In this document: positions 53,537-64,000 of the stretch, one piece after another
Layout: each line of letters begins with the position of its first letter
Position numbering within the stretch: the stretch's first letter is position 1
NCBI GenBank assembly: GCA_963920575.1
Contig: OY986972.1
Span: forward strand, 2,001,501 to 2,065,500
Source of the DNA: Narthecium ossifragum
Lineage: Eukaryota > Streptophyta > Magnoliopsida > Dioscoreales > Nartheciaceae
Reading direction: 5' to 3'
DNA: 64,000 bases
Notes under the pieces: generated by a model
Database searches by the model: none
The model's input: only the letters and a program-made list of their open reading frames with translations
Told to the model about the DNA's origin: nothing
Made by a program: the position numbers and the translations under genes

Positions 53537-56287
53537 TTAGTGCCAGAGGAGAGACATGGGGCCATTAGGAACAGAGAGAGGGAGTCCACTACTGAACCTG
53601 TACTTAGCTCGGCAGAGGGAAGTCCAAATAGAGTCGCGCGCGTCTAGAAATTTGGCGGCGCGCTTCATCCGTAGTGCTATTTGCCAGGTCTTGAGATCCT
53701 TGAAGCCAAGTCCTCCTGCAAGCTTATGCTGACAAACAGCGTCCCAGGAAACAGAGGATAGGCCTCTTTTTCCTTGCCACAGGAAATTCCGCGCCAAAGA
53801 GGATATCTTGTTGAGGATCGAAGAAGGGGTAGGGATGGAGGACATTAGGAATACCGGCATAGCCTGGAGAACAGACTGGATCAGCACAGCGCGTCCAGGA
53901 GCTGCATATATTGGACAACTCCAATTGGCGAGCTTCCTTTGGACATCATCTATTATGATTGAGAAATCCTTGACTTGAAGCCTGCGAGAATCTAGAGGGG
54001 AGCCAAGATACCTCCAAGGACCAACCTTCCTGGAGAAGCCCAACAGCTGAGAGAGCATCCTCTTGCGCCTGGGGGAAGAGGATGGGGAGAATTTGATGCT
54101 CGATTTCTCAGGGCTAACTTCAAGGCCCGAAAGCCTTTTGTATCTGCGGAGAATATTGAGAATCTTCATAGCTTCAACCCGTTTAGCGGTGGTGACAAAC
54201 AGGCAGTAATCAGCGTAAAGGAGATGACTTAGGCGCAGAGGAGACCCTGGGTAGGTTACACCCTTGAGAGCAACCAGGAGAGTCTTTAGAAGGCGGGAGA
54301 GCACCTCCTGAGCAACGATGAAGAGGTATGAAGAGATGGGATCACCTTGTCGGAGGCCTCTGGCGGCCTGGAAGAAACCGCACACTCTCCCATTGATCAT
54401 CAACGAGAACGAGGTGGAGGAGATGCATTCCATGGCCCAATTGATCCAGATATCCGGGAAACCCATGCTGTAGAGGACTCTGCGCAGGAAGCTCCAGCTG
54501 ACAGAGTCATAAGCGGCTTTGATGTCCACTTTAAGGGCCATCAGCTCGGAGGCCTTAGGAGCTTTGTGCAAGGTGTGGAGAAGCTCATGTGCAGCACCTA
54601 TGTTGTCTTGTATGGACCTTCCTTCGACATAGGCAGATTGCTCCATGGATATCACCTCGTGAAGGCTCTGTTTCATACGTCTGGCAAGGATGGAAGATAT
54701 GACTTTGTAGCATACATTACAAAGGCTTATCGCCCTGAATTCCTTGATGCGTCGAGGATTGGAGCACTTGGGGACGAAGGCGATGAAAGTGTTATTCCAC
54801 CCGTTCGGCAGCTTGCAGTTCCTGAAGAAGCTCTGCACCAGAGACGTGAAGTCTTTGCCAATGATCGACCAGTGTTCCAGGTAGAATTCTACAGTGAGTC
54901 CGTCAGGGCCAGGGCATCTATTCTTGCCCATGGAATTGAGGATGCCTAGGATCTCCTCTGTAGACACATCAGCAATCAGAAGAGATCTGGCTTCAGAGGA
55001 GATGCTGGGGAGTACAGGGAGAGTGGTGACGGCACAGCCTCCATCATCCGCCCAGAGGTGCTGATAGTGTTTAAGGAAGGAGCTGGCAATTTCAGCATGG
55101 TCTTTGATGATACTGCCATCTTCCTGCTTGAGTTCACTGATCTTGGAACTGCTGGGACCTTTGCGAGTGCCCTGGTGGAAGGAACGTGTATTTCTATCCC
55201 CATTAGCGACCCATGAACGGCGCTGGTGTTGGGCAATGTATGTGTCCTTCTGGATTTCCAGAGCAGCAATTTGCTGCTCAAGGCTCCGCATGCGCTGCTC
55301 TTGGGGTGGAGAGAGCGGACCAAGCTCCTCCTCAAGGTACAGGCTGTGAAGGTGGTGTTCCAGGTGGATCCGCGAGTTGGTGATGTCCCCGTCGTCGCGT
55401 CTGCTCCAAGTTTTCACAAGGTTGCGGAGCTCTATGATGCGCCCTTTGAAGATGTATTGTTCAGAGCCATGTCTCTTCCTCTTCCAAGCTTGGGCGATGC
55501 CTAGCTTAAACAGGGGATGAGTGTTCCAAATGTTTTGGAGCCTGAAGGGGGTAGGACTAGGCGGAGGCTTCTTAGGGGCCAGATCGAGCAGGATTGGCCT
55601 GTGGTCGGACCTGCGTCGGGGAAGATGGGTGAGCTGCGCGTGGGGGAACCAGTCGCGCCACATGGGATTGGCCAGCGCGCGATCCAGTCTCTCAAGGATA
55701 CGCACTTTGCCCGCCTGCTGGTTCGACCAGGTGAAGGATGGTCCTCTGAAGCCAAGGTCCAAGAGTGCATCCTGAGCAATGAAGGTAAGGAATTCAGTGA
55801 CCGACGCGTTGTATCTAAACGCTTTGCCTCCTCGCTTCTCCTCTGAATTAGCCAGGACATTGAAGTCTCCCAGCATCAGATGAGGCCAGCCCCAGTTATT
55901 TAGCTTGGACAAGGTCTCCCACAGGATGCGTCGATCTCTGCCCTTGCGCGCCGCATAGACGACGGAAATGAACCACTGTCCCAAACCTTTGGTTGTGATG
56001 GCGCCATGGATAGCTTGATTCGTGAAATGCTCGAATGACACCTTCCCAACATCACTCCTCCAAATTGCCAGGATGCCACCATGACGACCTTTGGAAGGAA
56101 GCAGGTGGGTGCCCCAGCCCGGACCGAGACGACGAGAAACAAAGCTCATATTGTTCTCCACAACGACGGTTTCCAATAGAAAGAGGAAGTCCAGTTTTTG
56201 TTGTTGCAGGACACGGCGACAAACGCTCACCGCTCTTATTGGACCCAACCCATGACAGTTCCATGCGAGGATCTTTAACATGGGCAA
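53537..56287 (-). CDS. LINE ORF2: endonuclease and reverse transcriptase
   Basis: A frame of 916 codons. The apurinic-type endonuclease comes first (MLKILAWNCHGLG, GDFNVLANSEEKRGG, SDHRPILLDL), then a linker, then RT (CPGPDGLTVEFY, GLRQGDPISSYLF). The RT active box reads LLYADYCLFV, so the second catalytic Asp of YADD is Tyr here. The protein would nick DNA and copy the element RNA at the nick in the nucleus; this copy is very likely RT-dead. Its start overlaps the ORF1 end by 13 bases. Confidence 0.9.
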   Translation of the reverse strand: MPMLKILAWNCHGLGPIRAVSVCRRVLQQQKLDFLFLLETVVVENNMSFVSRRLGPGWGTHLLPSKGRHGGILAIWRSDVGKVSFEHFTNQAIHGAITTKGLGQWFISVVYAARKGRDRRILWETLSKLNNWGWPHLMLGDFNVLANSEEKRGGKAFRYNASVTEFLTFIAQDALLDLGFRGPSFTWSNQQAGKVRILERLDRALANPMWRDWFPHAQLTHLPRRRSDHRPILLDLAPKKPPPSPTPFRLQNIWNTHPLFKLGIAQAWKRKRHGSEQYIFKGRIIELRNLVKTWSRRDDGDITNSRIHLEHHLHSLYLEEELGPLSPPQEQRMRSLEQQIAALEIQKDTYIAQHQRRSWVANGDRNTRSFHQGTRKGPSSSKISELKQEDGSIIKDHAEIASSFLKHYQHLWADDGGCAVTTLPVLPSISSEARSLLIADVSTEEILGILNSMGKNRCPGPDGLTVEFYLEHWSIIGKDFTSLVQSFFRNCKLPNGWNNTFIAFVPKCSNPRRIKEFRAISLCNVCYKVISSILARRMKQSLHEVISMEQSAYVEGRSIQDNIGAAHELLHTLHKAPKASELMALKVDIKAAYDSVSWSFLRRVLYSMGFPDIWINWAMECISSTSFSLMINGRVCGFFQAARGLRQGDPISSYLFIVAQEVLSRLLKTLLVALKGVTYPGSPLRLSHLLYADYCLFVTTAKRVEAMKILNILRRYKRLSGLEVSPEKSSIKFSPSSSPRRKRMLSQLLGFSRKVGPWRYLGSPLDSRRLQVKDFSIIIDDVQRKLANWSCPIYAAPGRAVLIQSVLQAMPVFLMSSIPTPSSILNKISSLARNFLWQGKRGLSSVSWDAVCQHKLAGGLGFKDLKTWQIALRMKRAAKFLDARDSIWTSLCRAKYRFSSGLPLSVPNGPMSLLWH

Positions 56288-57028
56288 CCAGGATGAGGAG
56301 GCTGCTCGACCCCTGGGGCTGTTGGTTTGAGGCGTTTGGGTTGGCTCTCTACAGGGTAAGCAGCTAGCGTGGAGTCCTCTGCGCGCGGGGTGAAGCCTGG
56401 AGGTATAACTCTGTCGTCCTCTACTATCATGTTTTGGAGTGGGGGTGTACTATCTTCGTCCTCTGCCATATGGTTTTCGTCTTCATGCACTCGCAATGGG
56501 CTGTCGCTGTGTAGCGCCTGCTTGAGGGACAGAACGGCGGACTGGTGCATCTCTTCCATAGCTTCATCAGGGAGGTTTTGATCGACGTCGCCTTGTTCCA
56601 TGCTGTCAGCCCATTTGTAGCCGCGAGGCACGACCAGAGGACCGGGACGATTAGCCCGACTTCTCTCCCGCGCGTACCAACCAACCTCCTGTAGCGACAT
56701 GGTGGCGAGGACGTCGTCGTCGAGGTCAGCCATGGGCCTCGCGATAGGATTGAACCGGTTATGGTTTACTGAGTAGTTGCCTTTGTTTTTGACAACTCCG
56801 GCCCAAGAGGTGGAAGGCCCAGGAGCGGAGGGCCCGCTTGTGTGACAAGTGTTATAAGGGGTTAGGGCTCGGTTGAGGGCGGGCGAAACTTGCCCCACAC
56901 TAGGGTTAGTGCCGCCGTCACTGGGTTGCCAGGTCCTGAGGTGGCCTCCGCCGCCTATGCCAGCGAGAGATGATGTCCGACCGCTGGCGTGGCTAGGGAC
57001 CGTTTCTGGCTCCTTCTGGGCGACAGGG
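56275..57028 (-). pseudogene. LINE ORF1, C-terminal part
   Basis: A Pro/Ser-rich tail with SWAGVVKNKGNY, GYKWADSMEQ and VIPPGFTPRAED precedes ORF2. It is cut off from the ORF1 front half by the LTR at 57029-58730. Confidence 0.75.
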
Positions 57029-58730
57029 TGATAACGAGTGAAAAGTGCACAAATTGCCCCTTTAACTAGGTCTTGTTAGTCTCCGAGCAATGCTATTTTG
57101 ATGGTCTATGGTGCATTTCAGGCTTAATGACCCTCAGCGAAGATTAGATCAAGTTTGGTGCTAAAACGAACAAATAAAGAACCTGCGAAGTCAAAGGAGA
57201 AAAGGTGGGCCATCTTTGAAGATTAAACTGTACCTGCTCAGGAAGAACCAGATGATGTGCTATATATGGTTGGAAAGTTCTTGAAATCTAGATTCCAGAA
57301 CTTTTTACGGTTCATGATTTGGAGTTTCCTAGAGGAAGATATGCTATTTTTAGTACAAAGGCGCATGAAAGAAGCTTCGGAAGAAGGAGATCGATCCGCT
57401 TCCCAAAGGGGATCGATCTCTTTGGCGTTGCGGGAAAAATAAAAGGAAACTGACTAATCCGAGTTAGGGTTTGCCCTAGGCTATAAATAGCCTTCTTTGG
57501 GGGCGTTTTGGCAGCCTTCCATGGCCGAATTTTCTTCATCTCTTAGGGTTTCTCTTAGTTTATTTTCCAAAAATTAGGTTAGATCTCTTGTGGAAGATCC
57601 ATGGGTGGAGCGAAGCGACAACCTTCATCGACGGATCTCCTTCCTAAGATGAGTAACTAAACCCTAGCTTTGGGATTCTATGATGTAGTAAAGTTATTTA
57701 TTAGGGTTTTCTATAGATTATGAGTTGTAAATCATACTTTGATGGTTGAATGGATTGATTGATATTTTCTTTATATCTATTGGTGTTGATTTATATTATG
57801 GATGAGTGATTTGTTCCTTTATGCCCTAGAATTTGGCCTGTCTTTCCTCGGTTTTTCCGTGGTTTTACAGTCGGAATCTTTGAAAACTCAAAACACAAAA
57901 GTTGTAGATCTCTTCCTTAGCTTTCCACAGAATCTTGAATCATCTCATTTCGAGTTCGGATGTGAAAGTTACGTAGAGATTACGATCGTTGGTTTTGAGT
58001 ATTGCATGTTAGGGCTTGAGATTAGGGATCCTCGTCAAACATCTATGCTAGGACCATGGATGTGAGGATTTCCTTCTCGTGATTAAAGGCCTTGTAATGC
58101 TAGGACCATTACACATAATGCGAACCATTATGACCGCTTCTTAATCCGTTATTCATCCTAATTCAAGATTAGGGATTTCGTATGTGCTAGTACCACTACG
58201 CTAGTGCCAGAACCACTAGGATAACTCTAATCCTCGATACATTCTATTAGGCAATCTCAAGGTGCCAGAACCATCTTGATTACTTACCAATATCCATTCT
58301 TGATATTATCCCCAACGTCGGACTTTATTGATCGTCGTTGAGCGGTAGGAGTTCTAGCCATTCACCTATCGATTATATGAACTATCTGAGTTGATTTATT
58401 CGCTCTTATCTTAGGAATAGCTAGTAAGTTCTTTATTATTGATTAGATTTCCTTGACATTATCTTATTTTTTATTAGTTATTCGTTTTCTTATCTTTTTA
58501 ATTTAGTTCTAGATAAAATCCAAAAGATTATCTTTCCCAACTCCTTGGCTAGGAATTATACCTAGTATACGACTTAAACCATTAAATCCCTGTGGATTCG
58601 ACTCGGACTCATTACTATCTACCCATAAAGTAGTTAGTTAGTGATTCGGATTATAAATTTCTAATTTTGACGTACTTGTTAAGATAACGACACTTTTCAA
58701 GGCGTGTCAAAATTTTGGCGCCAACACTTA
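57029..58730. mobile_element. Gypsy-type LTR with a primer-site stub inside LINE ORF1
   Basis: The LTR runs from TGATAACGAGTG (57029) to GGCGTGTCA (58709). It is followed by aaattttggcgcc, the usual start of a Tat/Athila-type internal region, where the primer site starts TGGCGCC, and then the LINE resumes near 58727. So it is an LTR plus a few internal bases, a deletion product and not a clean solo LTR. No TSD is seen. It contains the box AAAGTTGTAGATCTC at 57898. Confidence 0.7.
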
Positions 58731-58821
58731 AGACGCCATAGGGGAGGCGGTGTGAGAGTCTTCACCAATGAACACGGGGGTCTGGACTTCCTCGGAGGGG
58801 CGGCGCTCCGTGGAGCTAAAT

Positions 58822-59673
58822 CTAGGCACTTGCTTTGTTCGACTCTTTCTCTGGGCAGTTAATAGCCCGATGCCCAAGGAGGCCGCACCCCTCACAAAGC
58901 TGGATGTGCTCGTAGACAAAGGGCTGAAGGACGTAATCGTATTCTCCACCAGTTCCCTCACGAGGAAGATAGGTGCCAATGCACGCCGGCAGAGTCAGGT
59001 TGACCTCCACACAAACACGGGCGTACCTGCAGCGGTCAGCGTATTTGGTGACTGTGTCGATGGCGAGAGGAGTGCCAGCTTCGGAGACCATGTCGAAGAT
59101 CACTCCCCTGTCGAAGAACTCGAGTGGGAGGTCTGGGATGCGAATCCAAACCGGTGCCTTGGTGAACGCCGAGGGGGAGAGCCGAAAGCAATTCTGCCAG
59201 CGAATAAGGGAGAGGGTGAGTCCGTCAACCATCCAAGGGCCGCCAGTTAAGATGTGAATCATATCCTCCTCAGTGTCGAATTTGAAGGCGAAAACTCCCC
59301 GTGCCATGTTGGTAACAAGGAAGGGGGCTTCAGTTTTCCAGAGTCTGGCGAGGCGGCGTCGGAGGAACTCAATGCCCACCCGGCCGCCCACGAAGCGACC
59401 AAACAAGGTATGATTCCATTTGCTTCTGAGGTGTTGAAGGTCTACCGGCGACATGGTCGTCTTCCCCACTCTGAACTTACCAGTTCCCTTGTGCTTGATG
59501 GCTTCAGCGAGCTTAGCACCACTCAACATTTCAGTGAAGCTGAGGTCAGCGGCGGTCACCCGAGACCGTGCTGTGGTGTGTTTGAGATCCGCCGCGCGTG
59601 GGAGCGGAGGGGGGCTTCTCAGGTCAGGAGGTCTTGGCTCTCTCGTTCCTCCCATGATTCTCTTCTCTCCCAA
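58822..59673 (-). pseudogene. LINE ORF1, N-terminal part: DUF4283 and zinc knuckle
   Basis: A frame of 283 codons with the DUF4283 domain (FLVTNMARGVFAFKFDTEED, GGPWMVDGLTLSLIRW, VWIRIPDLPLEFF) and a CX2CX4HX4C knuckle (CEGCGLLGHRAINC). It would bind element RNA. Its natural C-terminal half lies beyond the inserted LTR. Confidence 0.88.
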
Positions 59674-60660
59674 TATCGGTAACCATCAACAATGTGTCTG
59701 CTGCGGCAGAAATACAAGTTGAAAGAAGTATACAAGGGAAATAAAGAAACAAGTTTTGTGAAACAATAGAAGACTTCATTAATGGTGCCTGGGCTTGTGA
59801 TTTCTTGGCCCATGGTAATCTTCATGAACCCCTGGTAGGCTTCCATGAACAATTCTTTTTTTTTGTGCTATTGGATCTTTCCTTCTTGGTGCATGAACAA
59901 TGCCCGTCTTCTTCGCATATAGTTACTTCTTCTTCTCTTGCTCCCATCAAAGCAGAAACTAGTTTTCTATTCGCCAATAAAAGCAAAAAGTAGTGAACTA
60001 AATCCTACTTTTGACACCAGAAACAACAGTATTACAAGCATTTTTCCACGGCAGACCTGTGAGAACTCTTCTTCCAATCTGATCCCTGAAAAAGAAGGAG
60101 AAGAGAAACAAGAATTTGAGTATCAAATTCAAAGTCTTACTTAGCCATGCAACCATATAAAACAACAAAGCTTCGCAATAGAGTAGACATGAGAATGATT
60201 GAAGGGTTTTGTATACCTTGAACTGAGATGACTGATAGTAGAAGCAAAAGCAGGATAACTACTGTTGAAATAAGAGGTCTCATTTCTGAAGTTATAACTC
60301 TTATTCCAAGAACATAGGATGAGAATGTGCATCAATAAAGCTTCTGGCTTCAAGAAATATATGCCATTTTCTCCTTCTCCAAAGCTTACAATAGAAAAGG
60401 TGATATTGTCCAATTGTCAGGGTCTGTCATAACACATGAAAGATTAAGAATGAGGTTTGGTGTATGTACTGTTTCTGAATCTTAATCTTATGATATTATT
60501 GTGTGTCACTCTTTCAATAAGTATTTTTCCACAATTTTTGGACACTGTTCATGTACTCTTCCTTCAAATTTTCAAAGATTGAAGCTGAACTTCTTTGATC
60601 AAGTAAACCATTTCAGGTTTGAAGTTTTCGAATAAATTTCACAATGGCTAAAAAAGCTGT

Positions 60661-61950
60661 TGTTAGAGAGGAAATCTAACCGTTGACCGGTCAAATAGTC
60701 AAGGTCAAATCCTATTTCACACTTAAGTATCAGATGATTATGGTTATGTTCTACTCCTTCGAATGGTCGAATCAGAGGTGTCAAGCAATATGGAAATCTA
60801 GATTAGACCTAATTTAATAACTTAATTAAAACTAATTATCTAGATTAACTTAAAATAATCTAAATTAACCTAATGAAAGCCTTAAATTATCTAAGATTAC
60901 GGAGTTAATTAAATAAAGCATAAAGATCAACCTAAATTACTGAATCCAGAAAAATATATCTAAATCTACTCATTAACTTAATCTAATCTAAGAAATAAAA
61001 ACTCCTAATATTAAATTATTCTAAGGAAATACAGTAAAAAAAACTTTAAGTAAAGAACATGGAAACGAAACTATTTAAACCTAGATTATCCATCTAAAAC
61101 AGTAATCTAAACTACTTAAAGCATAAAAGACTAACTAAGAATTGAAGAAACGATGTCATTGTATTAAAGAAATCATTAACTTACAGGAACATAAAGCATC
61201 TTAAAGGACATAATGAAAATCAGGCCCACAGGCTCTGTAGAATGTTGGCGAGAGAGATTACATGAAAGAAGAAGAAGACTATTTATACTAGAGCAGTTCA
61301 ACTGCTTGGTCCAGTACGTTCTCTATCGTTTTCTATCTTTCACTCTGGATGAGCCGCGTGTCCCATGTTCTCCGACATTTCCTCGTTTCTTCACTCTTTG
61401 CTTTGGCCGATGACGATTGCGTCTGGGCGATACGCTTCTGGCCGATGACAGTTGCATCGAGGTGGTGAATTTGTGTTCATAACATCATCTTCTTTGACTG
61501 GTGTTTTTCTTATTTCACTTCTTCATCGCCCAAAGCTAACATTTTGTCATCTTTGAACCAAGTCTTTGGCCGATAACCTGTTATTATCTTTGACCGATGA
61601 ACTTTGTGTAAGGAAGATCATCGTTCTCGATCAGCAACATCATCGTTCTTAAATCAATATCGCTCTTGACAGATGTTCTCTCTTTGTGAAAATGATGATC
61701 ATTCTTGATCAAAGATTTTATCTTTTTGGGCGATGAACTTATCTCTGAACGATATCGTTCATTGGGCGATGAACTTGTTTCTGAGCGATATTGTTCATTG
61801 GGCGATGAACTTATATTGAGCGATATCGTTTATTAGGCGATGATGATCTTATATTGAGCGATATCGCCCAATTGGGTTTGAAAGTTTGTCGGTCATACTT
61901 ATATGCTGACATGTTAATCATTGATTGGTTAGCCATTATATTGGCTAACA
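60661..61950. mobile_element. Solo LTR, TSD GCTGT, same family as 3735-4929
   Basis: The 1290-bp segment begins TGTTAGAGAGG and ends TTGGCTAACA. GCTGT is at 60656-60660 and 61951-61955, and the sister blocks (22799, 46877) read aaagctgtggatgg without a break. The interior has the shared phrase TACTCCTTCGAATGGTCGAATC. Confidence 0.88.
61725..61870. repeat. GCGATATCGTTCATTGGGCGATGAACTT tandem repeats within the solo LTR (described, unit about 45 bp)
   Basis: Three to four units built from gggcgatgaactt and gagcgatatcgttcat follow each other near the right end of the solo LTR. They are absent from the 3735 copy, whose right end has other sequence. Confidence 0.7.
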
Positions 61951-62036
61951 GCTGTGGATGGTGTTAAATTAACAGTTATATATGTACTCTATTTTTACGA
62001 CTCAAACGGGGCTAACAACACAAGGACATGAGTTGA

Positions 62037-63548
62037 AAGGGTTGGTGTTTGAACCAGAGGAAGTAGAGGGGACATGAGTTGAAAGGGTTGGTGTTTTAGG
62101 TCTTGGGCTCAGGTTGTGGGAGGCCCTAGTGGGGACATTTCCATTCAGACGAGGGGGAAGATCTGTGTGGGAGGCCCGGAGGAGAGGAAGTTGAGGACCC
62201 TTTGCAGGGGGTAGAGTGGTGTTTGAGCCAGAGGAAGTAGAGGTCTTCAGTCAGGAATGGCAGTTTGCGCTGTATGGAAAGGTGCTTGGCCGGCGTATTC
62301 CGATGGGTGTATTGAAAACGAAGCTTGGCAGATTGTGGAGAACTAAGGCCCCGTTTCAAGTTGCTGGTATATAAGAGAATGTCTTCGTCGTCAAGTTTGA
62401 AAATGAGGATGATAGGTGCAGTATCTTGGCTAGGGGCCCGTGGGTAGTGGAAGGCAGAGCTATATCCCTGATCAGATGGGTAAGTGGCTTCAGACCCTCG
62501 GAAGCAGTTTTCAACAGGGTGCTGGTGTGGATCCAATTTCTGGAGCTGTCATGTGAACTCCATAACCCGAAGGCTGTGTCTAGGCTGGCCGCCCACGCTG
62601 GGACACCGCTGGTGGTAGATTTCCGGGCTTCGCCGGCGTCTTTCTATTATGCAAGGGCATGTGTTGAGGTCTGCCTGGATGAACCACTGTGCGTTGGTGT
62701 GGATGTGGAGACCAACGGGAATGTGTTTTTCCAACGTTTTGAGTATGAGGGTTTGGAGATTTGTAGTAGTTGTTGCAGGGCTGGTCAAAAGGAAGAGGCA
62801 TGTCTTTATTGACGGCTGCCGGTTTTTACTGCTGCTGAAAGCCTGGAGGGAGGAGTGGATGCTCTGCCTATAGGCGTGGTGATGCAGGAGAGAGGAGATG
62901 ATACAGCTGAGACTGCTGAGGCAGCGAAGGAGGGGACAACTCACGATGGTGGCTTCGTTCAGGTTGGTGTTGCTCTGGCATCAGGCAGGGACGTCAATGG
63001 TGGGTCGCCGGCGTTCGACGGCGGATGGATCACCGTGGGAAGGGGAAGACGATGGTTTCGAGGGGTTGGTGGGCGCGGCTTCCGAGGAGGGCGCGGTGGC
63101 CGAGGTGGTGATGGCAGGGGAGTTAATGCTGCCGAAGACACAGGAGAGGCTTCTGACAGGCGTGAGCGGCAGATAGGAGTTCCGATGCATCCAACACCGG
63201 ACATGCGTAAGGATAGGGAGGAGGCATTTATGACGGAGGGGGCTTTAGAGAAGGGTGCTTTTGGCGATGGCGATCGAGGGGTTCAAAAAGGGCCTGTTTT
63301 CGAGAGAGAAGAGGAGGTGGGGGAATGCTCTGATGACTCTATGAGCCACCCCCCTGGCTTTTCAAATATTATTACAGGGTCTAACCAAATTGTTTTGGAC
63401 CGGGTTAGGCTTAGTGGTGGACCCCCACGGGATGCGGCTAAAGTTAATAGTGCCATGCAACGTCCTCTTCGAGCCCGGTTTGAATCCTCTGGTTTAGGGG
63501 TGGCTGGGAACAAGCATGAACGTTCCTTGGCTGCTCTTCAAGGGGCGG
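62037..63548 (+). pseudogene. LINE ORF1 on the + strand, truncated
   Basis: The DUF4283 part (ARGPWVVEGRAISLIRW, VWIQFLELSCELHN, YYARACVEVCLDEPLC, then ICSSCCRAGQKE in place of a good zinc knuckle) is at 62426-62812. A Gly/Arg-rich C-terminal part (GRGFRGGRGGRGGDGRG) and PPGFSN are at 62855-63553. Frames are broken between them. A 40-bp phrase (gacatgagttgaaagggttg) is duplicated at 62027 and 62073, at the 5' junction with the unit 4 flank. The 3' end is cut by the LTR at 63549. Confidence 0.75.
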
Positions 63549-64000
63549 TGTGAGGATCCGTTCCTCCAACCCGGTCCGACCGCGGTAGGTCGAGGGTCTG
63601 GTTTTGTGGTTTGACCCGGTTGGTCTTGGGTTGCGATCGGTTGATCGCATCGCGATTTCTGGACCCTAAGGGCAATTCGGTAAATTGTGCCTTGGCGGTC
63701 AGTTTCACACCCGCGTAGTGCACACACAGCCTTGATTGATGTACGTGATTGAGTAGATCCAGTAGAGATCGTAACTTGGAGCCTGATCGGATTCAGTCCG
63801 ATCAGTTGGCTCGTCTGAACCGGCTAAGCCACTTAAGTGGCTTAACCCTCTTCTCTCTCTCCTACTTATTTTCTCTCTCCCTTTTGCCCTTTTCTTTTTC
63901 TTTGTTTTTCCTTTCCTTCTTTCCCTCTTCTTCCCTGCCTTACCCGTGCCCGACCCCCTCTCTTCTCCTTCGCTCGCGACGTCGGCCGGCCCCCTTCCTC
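63549..64000. mobile_element. Long Gypsy (Del/Tekay-like) LTR, left part, cut by window end
   Basis: Starts TGTGAGGATCCG and closely follows 43651 onward (cctccaacccggtccgaccg, cacccgcgtagtgcacacac, gtgattgagtagat). Most likely inserted in the LINE, since GGCGG directly precedes it; the right end is not in the window. Confidence 0.8.

Larger units (their letters stand above)
49774..59702 (-). mobile_element. Full-length LINE (L1-like), 14-bp TSD, with two nested LTRs
   Basis: Flanked by GGCAGAAATCCAAG (49760-49773) and GGCAGAAATACAAG (59703-59716), the single target in sister units. The 3' end, at low coordinates, finishes in a short A-run on the minus strand. ORF1 (DUF4283 plus zinc knuckle) and ORF2 (endonuclease, RT, zf-RVT, RNase H) are in L1 order. 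Without the nested LTRs at 50073-52464 and 57029-58730 it is about 5.8 kb. Confidence 0.92.
49660..60283 (-). pseudogene. NLR-linked small secreted protein gene, copy D, split by the LINE
   Basis: Exon 1 (60217-60283) keeps the signal peptide with one change (MRPLISTVVILLLLLLSV). Exon 2 (29 bases, near 60056-60084) reads GIRLEEEFSQ in phase. The exon 3 acceptor and first codons are deleted (gctcccatcaaagcagaaac, near 59940). The 3' part of exon 3 lies on both sides of the LINE (49660-49773 and 59703-59930), which is inserted in it. Only the outer pieces belong to this gene. Confidence 0.55.

Noticed and set aside
62126..62536. Minus-strand 136-residue frame
   Set aside because: Shadow of the LINE ORF1 DUF4283 frame on the other strand.

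Overview
This is plant nuclear DNA. It holds a tandem cluster of CC-NB-ARC-LRR (CNL/NLR, RGA-like) resistance genes, heavily invaded by transposable elements. GC-rich first exons with strong GC decay, a gene-capturing MULE and intron-rich small genes suggest an angiosperm, most likely a monocot; I cannot name the species. | LAYOUT. Four paralogous NLR units lie on the + strand. Unit 1 (about 0.9-10.95 kb) has a broken NLR (3052-8567) split by a solo LTR. Unit 2 (about 13.1-23.3 kb) has an intact 1322-aa NLR (14343-18311). Unit 3 (about 30.1-47.2 kb) has an intact 1138-aa NLR (31513-34929). Unit 4 (about 47.2-62.0 kb) has only the 3' LRR half (47254-48561). Each unit has the same 5' leader block, where it survives. 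Each also has the same 3' block, which contains on the opposite strand a decayed three-exon gene for a small secreted protein. Between units 2 and 3 lies non-array sequence: an inverted-repeat block, a GC-rich phospholipase-D-like gene running into a 200-N gap, a three-exon gene for a PSY-like (sulfated-tyrosine type) peptide that no single open frame reveals, a 1.1-kb A/T repeat field, and a GC-rich partial exon. | MOBILE ELEMENTS. Because the units are paralogous, many insertions can be read against an empty site in another unit. They include: a Harbinger-like element (1460-2427, TSD TTA); two solo LTRs of one family (3735-4929, 60661-61950); other solo LTRs (10197-10668, 22261-22514); a Tourist-like MITE (18888-19145, TSD TAA); a Pack-MULE carrying bHLH and purine-permease gene pieces (19179-21326, 9-bp TSD); a full-length minus-strand Copia element (37044-46720) with almost identical LTRs and a long-LTR Gypsy solo LTR nested in it; a full-length minus-strand LINE (49774-59702) that itself received two LTRs; a second LINE fragment (about 10.94-13.08 kb); and a third LINE ORF1 (about 62.04-63.55 kb) cut by another long LTR. 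| HOW IT WORKS TOGETHER. The NLRs would be intracellular immune receptors. Unequal exchange inside LRR blocks, deletions at the 3' ends, and TE insertion are visibly generating variants. NLR 2 and NLR 3 are the candidates for working genes. The NLR-linked secreted-peptide gene appears damaged in all four copies. The PSY-like gene looks intact.
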